Source: Chryseobacterium takakiae
GTDB lineage: Bacteria; Bacteroidota; Bacteroidia; Flavobacteriales; Weeksellaceae
Assembly (NCBI RefSeq): GCF_900129385.1
Contig: NZ_FQVO01000002.1
Location: forward strand, 1-64,000
Length of the DNA stretch: 64,000 nt
Reading direction: 5' to 3'
This document shows, piece after piece, positions 42,872 to 52,386 of this stretch. Both the position numbers and the translations under genes were made by a program. Below the pieces are notes generated by a model, which saw nothing but the letters and a program-made list of their open reading frames with translations, had not been told where the DNA came from and did no database searches. The first letter of the stretch is position 1, and every line of letters starts with the position of its first letter.

Positions 42872-45800
42872 TCAGTCTATATTTTTTACTAATATCCAAC
42901 CTGTATATTTAATTGCAGTTTTTTCTTTATTAGGTTCATTCCAATTAATATGATACCAGTATGTTCCGGTTATTAATTTTTTATCATAATGCTTTCCGTC
43001 CCATTTGTAATTATTGAATTTATCGCCCGTAAAAATCTTATTTCCGTATCTGTTGTAAACTACAAACGAAAGATTGTCTTTGTAAGAAAGTTCACTATAA
43101 TCGATAAAATCATTTTTATTATCACCGTTAGGTGTAATCGCATTAATAAGATTAGGTACTGTGATCTCAACAGAAATAGGTGTACAGTTGTATGCGTCTT
43201 TTACGTAGAAAACATGCTGTCCTCTTGTAAGTCCGGTAAATACATTAGAATCCTGCCAGTTGGTAGGCGAATCCACAGCGTACTGATATGGTCCTTTACC
43301 TCCTGTTACATGAACGGTTACTGTATTATTTGATATTTCAATTTCATTAATAACCGGAGTGTCTGCTTTTTTCACGTATACCATCTGTTTTACAAAGCAT
43401 CCGCTGTCTTCAAGAATTACCCAGTATTCACCTACGGAAACGCCTTCCAGTACCTGAGTTGTTGCTCCGGTATTCCATTCATAAGAAGCGTATCCCGGTC
43501 CGGCATCAAGATTGGTCCTTCCGTCGATACAAATAATTTTATCAGTAAGAACTGCAGATCTCTTCGGAGGAATAACTTTCAGATTAACCTTCGCAATAGA
43601 ATAACACTGGTTGCTATTATAAACTCTCACATAGGCAGTTCCGTTTCCGGAGATATAAGTGTCTGCGTTCAGGATTTCGTTTGTTCCGTTACTTGCATCT
43701 ACAAATGTAGGATAATACTTTTTCGTAACCGGATTTTCTGTTGTTACGCTGGCAATCGTAAGATCAAATTTAGCCTTCCCCTCATCAGTTTCAAGGAAAC
43801 ATTCACTTAAAGTTGCTTCTGTTACTACAGGCGAAGGGAAAAATGCTAATGTTATTTTGGCATTTCCAACACAACCCTCATTGGTGGTTACCTGTACATA
43901 TACAAATCCTTCCGCTGAAAAATAGTTGGTTGGGTTAGTGATCAGGTTTGTTCCTGCATTAAGATCTGCCAATGTAGGGTAGAATTTCTTAGTGACAGGA
44001 TTGTATAATGTTACAACAGCTGTTGTCAGATCAAAGAACCCTTTTCCGTTATATTGACATGCTTTAATGGTGGTGTCATTTAAAATGAAAGGAACAACAT
44101 TTAAATTTAAAGTTACTTGTTCGCAATCAATAAACTCCGTTGCATTACCGCAGAACTGATAAACAATAGTATCCGCGCCTAAATATCCGGGATTCGGAAT
44201 ATAGGTAATCTGTCCTGTTGAAGGGTTCAGTGTTGCCGTTCCGTGTGCGGGATAGGTGAGAATAGTTACTGTGCTTGCCACAGGAGTCTGTGTTGTGTTG
44301 AATGAAAATGCAGGGGTAATTACTTTCGTAGCACATGCATTAAGGCTGGTTGTCGTATTTTTTATACATGAAAATACCTTGTAGATAGGAGTTGTTACCG
44401 GAGGGCAGGTTCCCATTGTTACTTTTACCGTGTAGTTTCCTGCCTGAGTCGGAGTATATACATTTTGTGTAGCGCCCGGAATTGCAACATCATTTAAAAA
44501 CCACTGATAGGTCTCAAAACTGTCATCAACTTCAAGAACGATTCCCGGAACACAGTCTCCGGTTTGCTTGGCAATTACAGGAACAGAAGAAAACCCTGCA
44601 AAATATCCTCCATATCCAACAACGCCACTTCCTCCTGCAATACCTGCTGTTACTGCTTTTGTGGAATTTACCGTAATGTTACCGGACAATCCTGCAATGG
44701 AGTAGGAAACCCATGCTGTAGTTCCCTGAACTGGATATGGTCCCTGTGCTGCAGTTGGCGTAACTGGTGCTCCTGCTCCTACGGTATAGGTAACAGCAGC
44801 TCCTGCCTCTGTCAAAATGTTTAATTTGATATCGTTTGTAACGCCATTCAGGTCATTGATTAAAGCAATCTCATCAATTTTTCGTGGTAAGAAGCAGTTC
44901 AAAGGCGGAATATAATTGTATCCTAATGTGGCAATACTGGTTGCAAGGCCTGCAAGAAGCTGGTAAACATATACATTTTTAGAAGTTTTAATGTACATGT
45001 TATAATGTTCATTGCCCTGATTTATATAATTAACGTTATTGGCGGGAGTATTGGCATTGGGACCGTTTACTCTGTAAAATTGCCCCTCGTTAAGAGTTGC
45101 AACTACCGGGCCGCCGTTGATGCGTACTTCTGTATTGTTCTCCGTAGCAATGACCAGGGCATCCTCCATCTGGGCGGAAACATTACCATTTCCTTTTACC
45201 AAGACAAATTCATTTCCTAATCGTTCTACCGGAACAGATTGGTCCATAATGATATCCGAACTTCCTCCTACGGCACCCCATGCAAACTGGCCGTTAAAGT
45301 TACCATTGGTTACGGATACGGGCTTGTCGGCCTCAATTTTTGCTCCAATGAATCCGGTGGCATTTCCGGACTGGTTTCCAACTCCTTCGATAATATAAGA
45401 TTGTCCTTTATTAAGGGTAAAAGACATGGATGGAGTAGTAGCTCCCGTAGTGCCGTTTGAAAACACAACACTTGGAGAATATCCTGAAACCGTAACCACA
45501 GTATTATTTTCCGTTGCAAGGATTCCTGTCGTGAAGTTGTAAATTCCTCCTCCGGAAACATCGGTTATCGGTGCAGCAGCTGCATAAAACTTTTTACCGA
45601 TTCCGGCTTTCCCTTTAGAGGTGATAACTTCACCGTGACTCGGAACCGAAATTCTAAAATTAGCATAATAAGGTTTGGAACCTTTTGTATAAATACCCTT
45701 TGTAATCGGCGTGAAAACATCGGCCTGTAATGACGTAACAATATTTGAGTTTCCGGCATTTATAGGAAGATTGTATATAACTGGGCTTCCTTTAACAATA

Positions 45801-46012
45801 TTCACAGTAGCAATTACGGTGTTGTTATTGTAAATATCCACATCAAACGGAACCGTGGAATCAGTTGAGAAATAGATGGACTGGCTGGTTGCGCCTCCGG
45901 TTAAACCTGTTTTGTTCTTCATCGGTGCAAACCAATGTTCCGTATCTCTCTGTGCAAAAAGAGTATTAACTGCAAAAAGCATTAATACGAAAGATAATAG
46001 AAATCTTTTCAT
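42872..46012 (-). CDS. T9SS-exported IgGFc-binding-like surface protein, array member 4
   Basis: A 1046-residue secreted paralogue: signal peptide (MKRFLLSFVLMLFAVNTLFAQ), IgGFc-binding-like region (RDTEHWFAPMKN, ILATENNTVVTVSGYSP, DIIMDQSVPVERLGNEFVLV, ALVIATENNTEVRI), Ig-like module (YQWFLNDVAIPGA), cadherin-like module (TILTYPAHGTATLNPSTG), two CHU-type repeats (IKACQYNGKGFFDLTTAVV and LSECFLETDEGKAKFDLTIA), SprB-like segment (VTGGKGPYQYAVDSPTNWQ) and type B T9SS C-terminal domain (AITPNGDNKNDFIDYSELSY). It differs from members 2 and 3 mainly by one extra central repeat. Own promoter and terminator. Function unknown, surface exposed. Confidence 0.88.
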   Translation of the reverse strand: MKRFLLSFVLMLFAVNTLFAQRDTEHWFAPMKNKTGLTGGATSQSIYFSTDSTVPFDVDIYNNNTVIATVNIVKGSPVIYNLPINAGNSNIVTSLQADVFTPITKGIYTKGSKPYYANFRISVPSHGEVITSKGKAGIGKKFYAAAAPITDVSGGGIYNFTTGILATENNTVVTVSGYSPSVVFSNGTTGATTPSMSFTLNKGQSYIIEGVGNQSGNATGFIGAKIEADKPVSVTNGNFNGQFAWGAVGGSSDIIMDQSVPVERLGNEFVLVKGNGNVSAQMEDALVIATENNTEVRINGGPVVATLNEGQFYRVNGPNANTPANNVNYINQGNEHYNMYIKTSKNVYVYQLLAGLATSIATLGYNYIPPLNCFLPRKIDEIALINDLNGVTNDIKLNILTEAGAAVTYTVGAGAPVTPTAAQGPYPVQGTTAWVSYSIAGLSGNITVNSTKAVTAGIAGGSGVVGYGGYFAGFSSVPVIAKQTGDCVPGIVLEVDDSFETYQWFLNDVAIPGATQNVYTPTQAGNYTVKVTMGTCPPVTTPIYKVFSCIKNTTTSLNACATKVITPAFSFNTTQTPVASTVTILTYPAHGTATLNPSTGQITYIPNPGYLGADTIVYQFCGNATEFIDCEQVTLNLNVVPFILNDTTIKACQYNGKGFFDLTTAVVTLYNPVTKKFYPTLADLNAGTNLITNPTNYFSAEGFVYVQVTTNEGCVGNAKITLAFFPSPVVTEATLSECFLETDEGKAKFDLTIASVTTENPVTKKYYPTFVDASNGTNEILNADTYISGNGTAYVRVYNSNQCYSIAKVNLKVIPPKRSAVLTDKIICIDGRTNLDAGPGYASYEWNTGATTQVLEGVSVGEYWVILEDSGCFVKQMVYVKKADTPVINEIEISNNTVTVHVTGGKGPYQYAVDSPTNWQDSNVFTGLTRGQHVFYVKDAYNCTPISVEITVPNLINAITPNGDNKNDFIDYSELSYKDNLSFVVYNRYGNKIFTGDKFNNYKWDGKHYDKKLITGTYWYHINWNEPNKEKTAIKYTGWILVKNID

Positions 46013-46034
46013 ATGGTATGGATTATGATTTTTA

Positions 46035-46042
46035 CAAAAATA
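46035..46042 (-). promoter_or_regulatory. -7 box of array member 4
   Basis: Minus-strand TATTTTTG, 22 bases before the ATG. No terminator is visible in the 75-base gap to member 5, so some read-through is possible. Confidence 0.6.
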
Positions 46043-46087
46043 AACTATTATTCAATATATTGTTAAAAAAACATTAAAAAGTTGTTT

Positions 46088-49000
46088 TTATTCACGATTT
46101 TTAATCAAAATCCATCCGGAATACGAAACCGGTAATTTGGTGTCAGGTTCCGTCCATTTCAGTACATACCAATAAGTTCCCGTAGACAATGGCCTGCCAT
46201 TTACCTTTCCGTCCCAGATATAGCTTTTATCAGAAGACTTGTAGACAGGAGCTCCATAGCGGTCTACAACTTCTATGGAAACGTTTTGTTTAATTTTAAG
46301 ATCTGAGTAATTCAGGACATCATTAATTCCGTCTCCATTTGGGGTAATTGCATTGATCAGATTTAATACTAAAAATTCTTTTATCACTGGAGAACATTGG
46401 TCTGCACCCAGAACATATGCGGTATGTAAACCTCTTGATAAGCCTGTAAATACATTAGAAGTCTGATAATCAATTCCATTTAAAGAATATTGATAAGGAG
46501 GGGTTCCGCCTGAAACGGAAACTGTTGCATTATAACCTGATACTTCAATTTTAGTAATCGTTGGGGAGGGCGAAGTGGTCACATTTACCGTCTGACGGTA
46601 TATGCATCCATTGAATTCGAGATCTACATAATAGCTTCCCATGCCTACGGTTACGGTTTGTGTTGTTGCGCCCGTATTCCATTTGTAAGAGGTAAAGCCG
46701 GGACCTGCATCTAAAATAACTTTTTCGCCATCACAAACAATTTGATCTTTCAGAACATCAGATTTTTTCGGAGCCTTTAAAAGTATTGTTAAAACCCCTG
46801 TGATTGGGCACTCTGTTGCGCTCGTAAATCTTATGTAAAAGACAGTTGAAGCTGCAGTAATAACCTGGGCCGGAGATATAGAGTTAGTTCCGGCCTGTGC
46901 GTTGGCCAATGTTGTGTGGAATGTTAAAGTTACACCTGCATTATTGGTAAACAGATTTTTATAGTCATTTAAATTTATACTTTCGGAGCCATTGATGTCA
47001 TTGTCACAGATATCGGTGTTTGCTGAACCGGCAATTAATGTAATTCTGTTGCCTATTTTGAAATTTATCTGGCCAAAAGCAGGCGGGCAGTTTCCTGTAA
47101 GGGCATCTACACGAACATATACTGTTGTATTGGCCGTATAACTCCAGTTGGCAGGTAAATTATTGGTATTTCCAGCATTAGCATCTGTCTGCTGAAGATA
47201 ATATCTTACGTTCACGACAGCAGGATTGGTGACAATTGCGGGGGTAACTGTTGTAAAATTTACATTCACAATTCCGTCGAAATTATCATCACATAACGTT
47301 GCATTAAAATTTCCCGTATTTACGGAAGGTGAAGGATTGGTAGTTAATGTGATTTGTGCAGCCTTTGTGCATCCGTATTGGGAGGTGACGCTGGCATAAA
47401 CGATTCCTGCCGGGGCATTATAATTTGTAGGATTAGCTATCGGGGTGCCTGTTAATGCAGCATTGGTGAAATACTGAACCGTAGTTCCGGAATCCGGAGT
47501 GACATTTACTGAAGTAAGATCAAATGTTCCGTTTCCATTTGAATCGGTACATGAAGTTAATGAGCCGTTTGACGTTTGTAAAACATCTATATTGATAATA
47601 ATTTTAAAATACTCAAAATCAGCAGGATTTCCGTTGCCTTCAGCATAGTAAATAAAGCTATCTGTGGTGTCTGCCGTAAGACCTGGATTAGGTGTATAGG
47701 TAATTTGTCCTGTTACAGGATTTACGGCTGCTGTTCCTGAAGCTGGTGCCAGAATAATACTTGTATTGACAGGTACTATCGTCTGAGTCGATGTTGTAAA
47801 AGCAGGAGAAATAGCTTTGGTATTGCACGAACCGATATTATAGGTTGTTGTCGTAATGGGTGGACACAGCGTGTAATTGTAGCCGGTAGTTAATTTTGAC
47901 TCACAATTATTTTTAGTAACGAGGCAGGTGTATGTTCCTGCTCCATATAATTCAGGGTTAATAGAATATGAAGTTGCACCCGAAATCGGATTTCCGTTGA
48001 GATACCATTGATAGGCATCATAGGTATTGTCCACCTGTAAAAGAATTCCCAGGTAGCAGTCGCCGGTTTTTGAAATGACGGGAACTGATGAAAATCCGGC
48101 AAAATAACCGCCGTATCCTACAGCACCACTTCCGGCAGCAATTCCTGCTGTAACAGACTTAGTGGAATTTACAGTAATGGTTCCTGAAACACTTGGAATA
48201 GAATAAGTTACCCAGTTCGGGTTGCCATTCACAGAAACCGGGCCATAAATTGCATTGATGGCGTTTCCGTTTAAAGTGACAGTTGCACCGGTTTGGGTAA
48301 TGATATTAAGCCTTGTGCTGTATGTCTGGTTTCCGATTTTATTAATAAAACCGATCTCATCAATTTTATTGGGAAGGAAACAGCTTAGCGGTGGGATAAA
48401 ATTCATTCCTCCGGTAGGAAACTCGTTTCCGCCGGAAACGCCTGCCAAAAACTGATATACATAAGCATTTTTACTGGTGGAAATTCCCATATTATATATT
48501 CCGTTTCCCTGATTGATGTAATTGCTGCTCGGGATCATATAATATTGTCCTTCATTCAGGGTTACCCCTGAATTAACTCCATTTACCGTAATTTGGGTGT
48601 TGTTTTCTGTGGCAATTACCAGTGCCGACTCCATTGGTGAGTTTCCGGAGCCATTACCTTTTACCACTACGAAATCTTTTCCAAGCCTGTCTACCGGTAC
48701 TGCCTGATCCATCAGGATATCATTGTTTGTGAGGCCGTTCGCCGGATAATGCATTCCGTTAAAATTTCCATTTGTCACGGAAATTGGTTTTGTGGCTACT
48801 ATTTTTGCACCGATCAGTCCGTCAAGATTAAACGGGCTGTCAGCGGCGAGTACGTCCATAATATAGGATTGTCCCTTATTTAGGGTGAAAGTCTTTGTGG
48901 GTGTGGAAGAACCATCTGAAAAAATAACGTTTGGATTGTATCCGGAAATCACTACTGATGTGTTATCTTCAGTAGCTGTTACGCCTATCATTGAATTAAT

Positions 49001-49456
49001 GATTGGAACACTTATATTAGGAGAATTGCTGTTGTTCGGAGCCATTCCTGCATAAAAAGTGGTTCCCAGCCCGGCCAGTCCTTTGGATGTGATAATTTCT
49101 GCGTGATTCTGAAGAGAAAACCTGTAATTCGCAAAAAACTTTTTAGGTCCTTTCACATACATTCCCATAGAATTAGGAACGAAAAGATCCTGCTGATTAG
49201 TAGTGATGAGGAAAGAATCCGGAATTGTTACTTCCGCAGGATTACCTTTGCTTACCTGTACAGTTGTATATAATGCATTGTTATTGAAAATCTGAACATT
49301 AAAGGGAGTTGTCTCATTGGTTGAGAGATATAGGTAACCTTGTAAGCTACTGTTTCCGACTTTTGACGCCATAGGTGCAAACCAGTGGTCTGTATCAAGC
49401 TGTGCATTACATAATAAACAAAAAAAAGTACAAATGGTTAGTAGAAGTTTTTTCAT
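46088..49456 (-). CDS. T9SS-exported IgGFc-binding-like surface protein, array member 5
   Basis: A secreted paralogue of about 1122 residues, first in the array in transcription order. Signal (MKKLLLTICTFFCLLCNAQ), IgGFc-binding-like region (LDTDHWFAPMAS, VTATEDNTSVVISGYNPN, DILMDQAVPVDRLGKDFVVV, ALVIATENNTQITV), Ig-like module (YQWYLNGNPISGATS), cadherin-like module, three CHU-type repeats (two with LCDDNFDGIVNV / ICDNDINGSESI), SprB-like segment (VSGGTPPYQYSLNGIDYQ) and type B T9SS C-terminal domain (AITPNGDGINDVLNYSDLKI). It resembles member 1 most. ATG at 49456 is chosen because the upstream TTG at 49477 is part of the -7 box. Confidence 0.87.
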   Translation of the reverse strand: MKKLLLTICTFFCLLCNAQLDTDHWFAPMASKVGNSSLQGYLYLSTNETTPFNVQIFNNNALYTTVQVSKGNPAEVTIPDSFLITTNQQDLFVPNSMGMYVKGPKKFFANYRFSLQNHAEIITSKGLAGLGTTFYAGMAPNNSNSPNISVPIINSMIGVTATEDNTSVVISGYNPNVIFSDGSSTPTKTFTLNKGQSYIMDVLAADSPFNLDGLIGAKIVATKPISVTNGNFNGMHYPANGLTNNDILMDQAVPVDRLGKDFVVVKGNGSGNSPMESALVIATENNTQITVNGVNSGVTLNEGQYYMIPSSNYINQGNGIYNMGISTSKNAYVYQFLAGVSGGNEFPTGGMNFIPPLSCFLPNKIDEIGFINKIGNQTYSTRLNIITQTGATVTLNGNAINAIYGPVSVNGNPNWVTYSIPSVSGTITVNSTKSVTAGIAAGSGAVGYGGYFAGFSSVPVISKTGDCYLGILLQVDNTYDAYQWYLNGNPISGATSYSINPELYGAGTYTCLVTKNNCESKLTTGYNYTLCPPITTTTYNIGSCNTKAISPAFTTSTQTIVPVNTSIILAPASGTAAVNPVTGQITYTPNPGLTADTTDSFIYYAEGNGNPADFEYFKIIINIDVLQTSNGSLTSCTDSNGNGTFDLTSVNVTPDSGTTVQYFTNAALTGTPIANPTNYNAPAGIVYASVTSQYGCTKAAQITLTTNPSPSVNTGNFNATLCDDNFDGIVNVNFTTVTPAIVTNPAVVNVRYYLQQTDANAGNTNNLPANWSYTANTTVYVRVDALTGNCPPAFGQINFKIGNRITLIAGSANTDICDNDINGSESINLNDYKNLFTNNAGVTLTFHTTLANAQAGTNSISPAQVITAASTVFYIRFTSATECPITGVLTILLKAPKKSDVLKDQIVCDGEKVILDAGPGFTSYKWNTGATTQTVTVGMGSYYVDLEFNGCIYRQTVNVTTSPSPTITKIEVSGYNATVSVSGGTPPYQYSLNGIDYQTSNVFTGLSRGLHTAYVLGADQCSPVIKEFLVLNLINAITPNGDGINDVLNYSDLKIKQNVSIEVVDRYGAPVYKSSDKSYIWDGKVNGRPLSTGTYWYVLKWTEPDTKLPVSYSGWILIKNRE

Positions 49457-49473
49457 GTTTGTCAATAAGGGAT

Positions 49474-49482
49474 GCAAATGTA
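49474..49482 (-). promoter_or_regulatory. -7 box of array member 5
   Basis: Minus-strand TACATTTGC, 17 bases before the chosen ATG; contains the false TTG start. Confidence 0.65.
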
Positions 49483-49591
49483 AGTATTAAAAATCAATTA
49501 TTTATATAAATTTAACAGATATAATGTATTGAATATAAGATTACTGAATATTTAATATATTTTTAATGTATCAATAGATCTTATAATTGAT

Positions 49592-49624
49592 AAATAAAAA
49601 ATCCCGGTGACCAGCACCGGGATT
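49592..49624 (-). terminator. tsf terminator
   Basis: AATCCCGGTG (49600-49609) pairs perfectly with CACCGGGATT (49615-49624). On the minus strand TTTTTATTTATC follows. Confidence 0.87.
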
Positions 49625-49646
49625 ATATTTTAAATCAGGAAAGGAA

Positions 49647-50471
49647 TTATAAGCTTACTCTTACAAATCCTGTTACTTTAAGATCTGAATTTACAGATTT
49701 TACGTAATCAGCAACAGTGATGCTTCCGTCTTTAATGAAAGATTGGTGCACCAACGTGTTGTCTTTGTAGAATCTCTGCATTTTACCTTTAAGGATGTTT
49801 TCGATAATGTTTTCCGGTTTTCCTTCTTTAATAAGAAGTTCTCTTTCGATTTCCAGTTCTTTATCGATAGTTGCCTGAGAAACAGTAGTTTCGTCAAGAG
49901 CGATAGGGTTCATAGCAGCAACCTGCATAGAAACTGCTTTAGCAGCTTCAGCAGCTCCCTCTACATTAGCAGAAAGTGAAGTGATCGCAGCGATTTTGTT
50001 TCCAGCGTGGATATAAGCTCCTAAGAAAGGTCCTTCAATTCTTTCGAATGCACCGATCTCAATTTTTTCACCGATTACACCGGTCTGTTCAACTAATTTT
50101 TCAGCAACAGTGATTCCGTGGAAATCTGTAGCTAAAAGTTCTTCTTTTGTAGCAGCAAAGATCGCCATTTCAGCTAGTTCGTAAGCCAGTTCAATGAAAG
50201 CTTCGTTTTTACCAACAAAGTCGGTTTCGCAGTTTAATGAAATAACAGCTCCCAGAGTGTTGTCTTCATTTACTCTTGCGATTACTGCTCCTTCAGTAGA
50301 TTCTCTGTCTGCTCTGTTTGCAGCCACTTTTTGTCCTTTTTTTCTAAGGATATCTACCGCTTTTTCGAAATCTCCTTCAGCTTCTACTAAAGCTTTTTTG
50401 CAGTCCATCATACCTGCACCTGTTTGGTTTCTCAATTTTGCTACGTCTGCAGCAGCTGGTGTATAAGACAT
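49647..50471 (-). CDS. tsf: elongation factor Ts
   Basis: Guanine-nucleotide exchange factor that reloads EF-Tu with GTP. 274 residues. The N-terminal UBA-like domain ADVAKLRNQTGAGMMDCKKALVEAEGDF (residues 8-35, ends given here as a position range) is typical, with the later signature ESTEGAVIARVNEDNTLGAV and the core subdomains ending in VTGFVRVSL. In most bacteria tsf directly follows rpsB; here it lies about 20 kb away in the opposite orientation with its own promoter (50532-50540) and terminator. Confidence 0.97.
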   Translation of the reverse strand: MSYTPAAADVAKLRNQTGAGMMDCKKALVEAEGDFEKAVDILRKKGQKVAANRADRESTEGAVIARVNEDNTLGAVISLNCETDFVGKNEAFIELAYELAEMAIFAATKEELLATDFHGITVAEKLVEQTGVIGEKIEIGAFERIEGPFLGAYIHAGNKIAAITSLSANVEGAAEAAKAVSMQVAAMNPIALDETTVSQATIDKELEIERELLIKEGKPENIIENILKGKMQRFYKDNTLVHQSFIKDGSITVADYVKSVNSDLKVTGFVRVSL

Positions 50472-50531
50472 AATATCTATTATTTTTTTATTTAAGATTC
50501 GTATTAATTTTTAGCTTACTTTTAAAGCTGC

Positions 50532-50540
50532 GCAAAGATA
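50532..50540 (-). promoter_or_regulatory. -7 box of tsf
   Basis: Minus-strand TATCTTTGC, 60 bases before the tsf ATG. It shows tsf has its own promoter away from rpsB. Confidence 0.65.
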
Positions 50541-50616
50541 ATGATTTTAATGATAAACTAAAAAATGACTTTTTGCGTTATTTATATTATTTAATAAAAT
50601 TTTAAATGTCTCTTTA

Positions 50617-51321
50617 ATGAAAAAAATATTTCTCCTCATATTTTTATGCATATTTACCCTTGGTTTTTCACAGAAAAAGAAAAAGTCAAAATCGAAAGCT
50701 ATTGTAGAAAAGGAAACAGTTATCATCTATACTGAAAGCGATGCGGAAAGTACTGCAGAAGCCAGAGTTGTTGCAGGGTTCCTGAAACAGAATCCGGGAC
50801 ATGCCAAAACGGATTATTTCAAAAGAAAACTTATGCAGATCGTGATGGCAAACAATTCTCCGGAGGCTAAACCAACGATAAAAACGTTGAGTGAAGATAA
50901 GATCAAGCAGATGGTGATTGATAACAATAATCTCAACAAAGGGAAAGTTATAGCTGCTAATACGGGTATAGCAACTCCTGAAAGAACGGTTAGCTATGCC
51001 AGTGTTACGGGCGCTGCCAGCAAAAAATCAGGAGCAAGTGAGCAGCACAAAAAAACGGCAGCAATGCTTACCCATATGTTTAATAATGATCCCATGGATA
51101 AAGAAGCATACATTAACATCAAGAATAGATCGAAGTGCAATCTTATCGTAAAAATCAATGGAAAAAAATATTACAATCTTGATGTTCCGGCAAACGGACA
51201 AAATTTTCTGCTGGTTGAAAAAGGAGAATACATTCTTACAACAATGGTTTGTGATGCCAAATATTCATCTTTAAAAAAGATCAATAAAGATATTGAGATT
51301 GAATTAAATCTGAGGGAATGA
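50617..51321 (+). CDS. secreted protein, paralogue family P, member 4
   Basis: A 234-residue exported protein: signal MKKIFLLIFLCIFTLGFSQ, then a Lys/Ser-rich stretch. An N-terminal helical motif (AEARVVAGFLKQNPGHAKTD followed by YFKRKL) is in the place of the HPDDP motif of members 2 and 3. The family core closes the protein: EQHKKTAAMLTHMFNNDPMD, IKNRSKCNLIVKINGKKYY, NLDVPANGQNFLLVEKGEYI and MVCDAKYSSLKKI. It is on the plus strand just beyond tsf, opposite in direction to members 1-3, which bears on the inversion idea. Confidence 0.82.
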   Translation: MKKIFLLIFLCIFTLGFSQKKKKSKSKAIVEKETVIIYTESDAESTAEARVVAGFLKQNPGHAKTDYFKRKLMQIVMANNSPEAKPTIKTLSEDKIKQMVIDNNNLNKGKVIAANTGIATPERTVSYASVTGAASKKSGASEQHKKTAAMLTHMFNNDPMDKEAYINIKNRSKCNLIVKINGKKYYNLDVPANGQNFLLVEKGEYILTTMVCDAKYSSLKKINKDIEIELNLRE

Positions 51322-51340
51322 CAGAACTAAGACTGAAAAA

Positions 51341-51377
51341 TAAATTGGCTAAGAATTAATTTCTTAGCCAATTTTTT
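51341..51377. terminator. bidirectional terminator
   Basis: AAATTGGCTAAGAA (51342-51355) pairs perfectly with TTCTTAGCCAATTT (51361-51374), with T/A tracts on both sides. It serves family P member 4 (plus) and accA (minus). Confidence 0.88.
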
Positions 51378-51381
51378 AATG

Positions 51382-52338
51382 TTATCCTTTAAATTGCCCC
51401 ATGGCAATAAATTTATCCTGTCTCTGGGTTTCAAGTTCCTGTCCTGTGAATTTTGAGAAGGCTTTGATATTCTGTAAAATAGAAGTCTTCAGATTCTGAA
51501 ATGCGCCCGCCGGATCATAATGTGCTCCTCCAAGAGGTTCTTCAATGATACCGTCGATGAATTTCTCTCTTAAAGCATCTTTCGGGGTAAGGTTCAAAGC
51601 ATTCGCTGCATCTTCCTTGTGGTCCCAGTTTCTCCAAAGAATGGATGAGCAGCTTTCCGGAGCGATTACGGTGTACCATGTATTTTCCAGCATGTATACT
51701 TTATTTCCTACACCAATACCTAATGCTCCACCGCTTGCTCCTTCACCGATAATGTACGTAAAGATGGGTGTTTTAAGCTGAACCATTTCAAAAATATTTC
51801 TGGCAATGGCTTCACCCTGGCCTCTTTCTTCAGCTTCCAGTCCGGGATAAGCTCCCGGCGTATCTACCAAAGTTACTACCGGAATCTGAAACTTTTCAGC
51901 AAGCTTCATCAATCGAAGCGCTTTTCTGTATCCTTCAGGATTCGGCATTCCGAACCTTCTGTGTTGTCTTTCTTTTGTAGTTCTTCCTTTCTGAGTACCG
52001 ATCACCATCACTTTCTGTCCGTCCAGGGTAAGCAAGCCACCTACCATTGCCGGGTCATCAGCGAAATTTCTGTCTCCGTGAAGCTCAAGGAAGCTGCCTT
52101 TATCCGCCATTCCATTGATATAATCCAATGCGTAAGGACGATCCGGGTGACGGGACAGTTGTACTCTCTGCCAAGGCGTAAGATTGCTGTAGATTTCTTT
52201 TTTCTTTTCTAAAATCTTATCCTCGATTTGGCTACATGCTAATTTTACATCAACACCACTTTCTTCTCCTACTAAAGAACAAGTCTGAAGTTGATCCATG
52301 AGTTCTTTTATAGGAAGTTCGAAACTTAAATATTCCAT
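51382..52338 (-). CDS. accA: acetyl-CoA carboxylase carboxyltransferase subunit alpha
   Basis: The alpha part of the carboxyltransferase that moves the carboxyl group from biotin to acetyl-CoA, forming malonyl-CoA for fatty-acid synthesis. 318 residues, normal length. Conserved parts are seen: [80 protein letters not shown] and [20 protein letters not shown]. It is separate from accB/accC at the other end of the window. Its own -7 box lies at 52362. Confidence 0.96.
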   Translation of the reverse strand: MEYLSFELPIKELMDQLQTCSLVGEESGVDVKLACSQIEDKILEKKKEIYSNLTPWQRVQLSRHPDRPYALDYINGMADKGSFLELHGDRNFADDPAMVGGLLTLDGQKVMVIGTQKGRTTKERQHRRFGMPNPEGYRKALRLMKLAEKFQIPVVTLVDTPGAYPGLEAEERGQGEAIARNIFEMVQLKTPIFTYIIGEGASGGALGIGVGNKVYMLENTWYTVIAPESCSSILWRNWDHKEDAANALNLTPKDALREKFIDGIIEEPLGGAHYDPAGAFQNLKTSILQNIKAFSKFTGQELETQRQDKFIAMGQFKG

Positions 52339-52361
52339 TTCTTGAAGTAAATTAAATCTTT

Positions 52362-52369
52362 CAAATTTA
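52362..52369 (-). promoter_or_regulatory. -7 box of accA
   Basis: Minus-strand TAAATTTG, 23 bases before the ATG. Confidence 0.6.
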
Positions 52370-52386
52370 TGAAAAATTATATGAAT

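Noticed and set aside
33227..49456. Genomic island or prophage origin for the five-gene array
   Set aside because: No integrase, tRNA attachment site or base-composition break was seen; promoter boxes and terminators match the host style.
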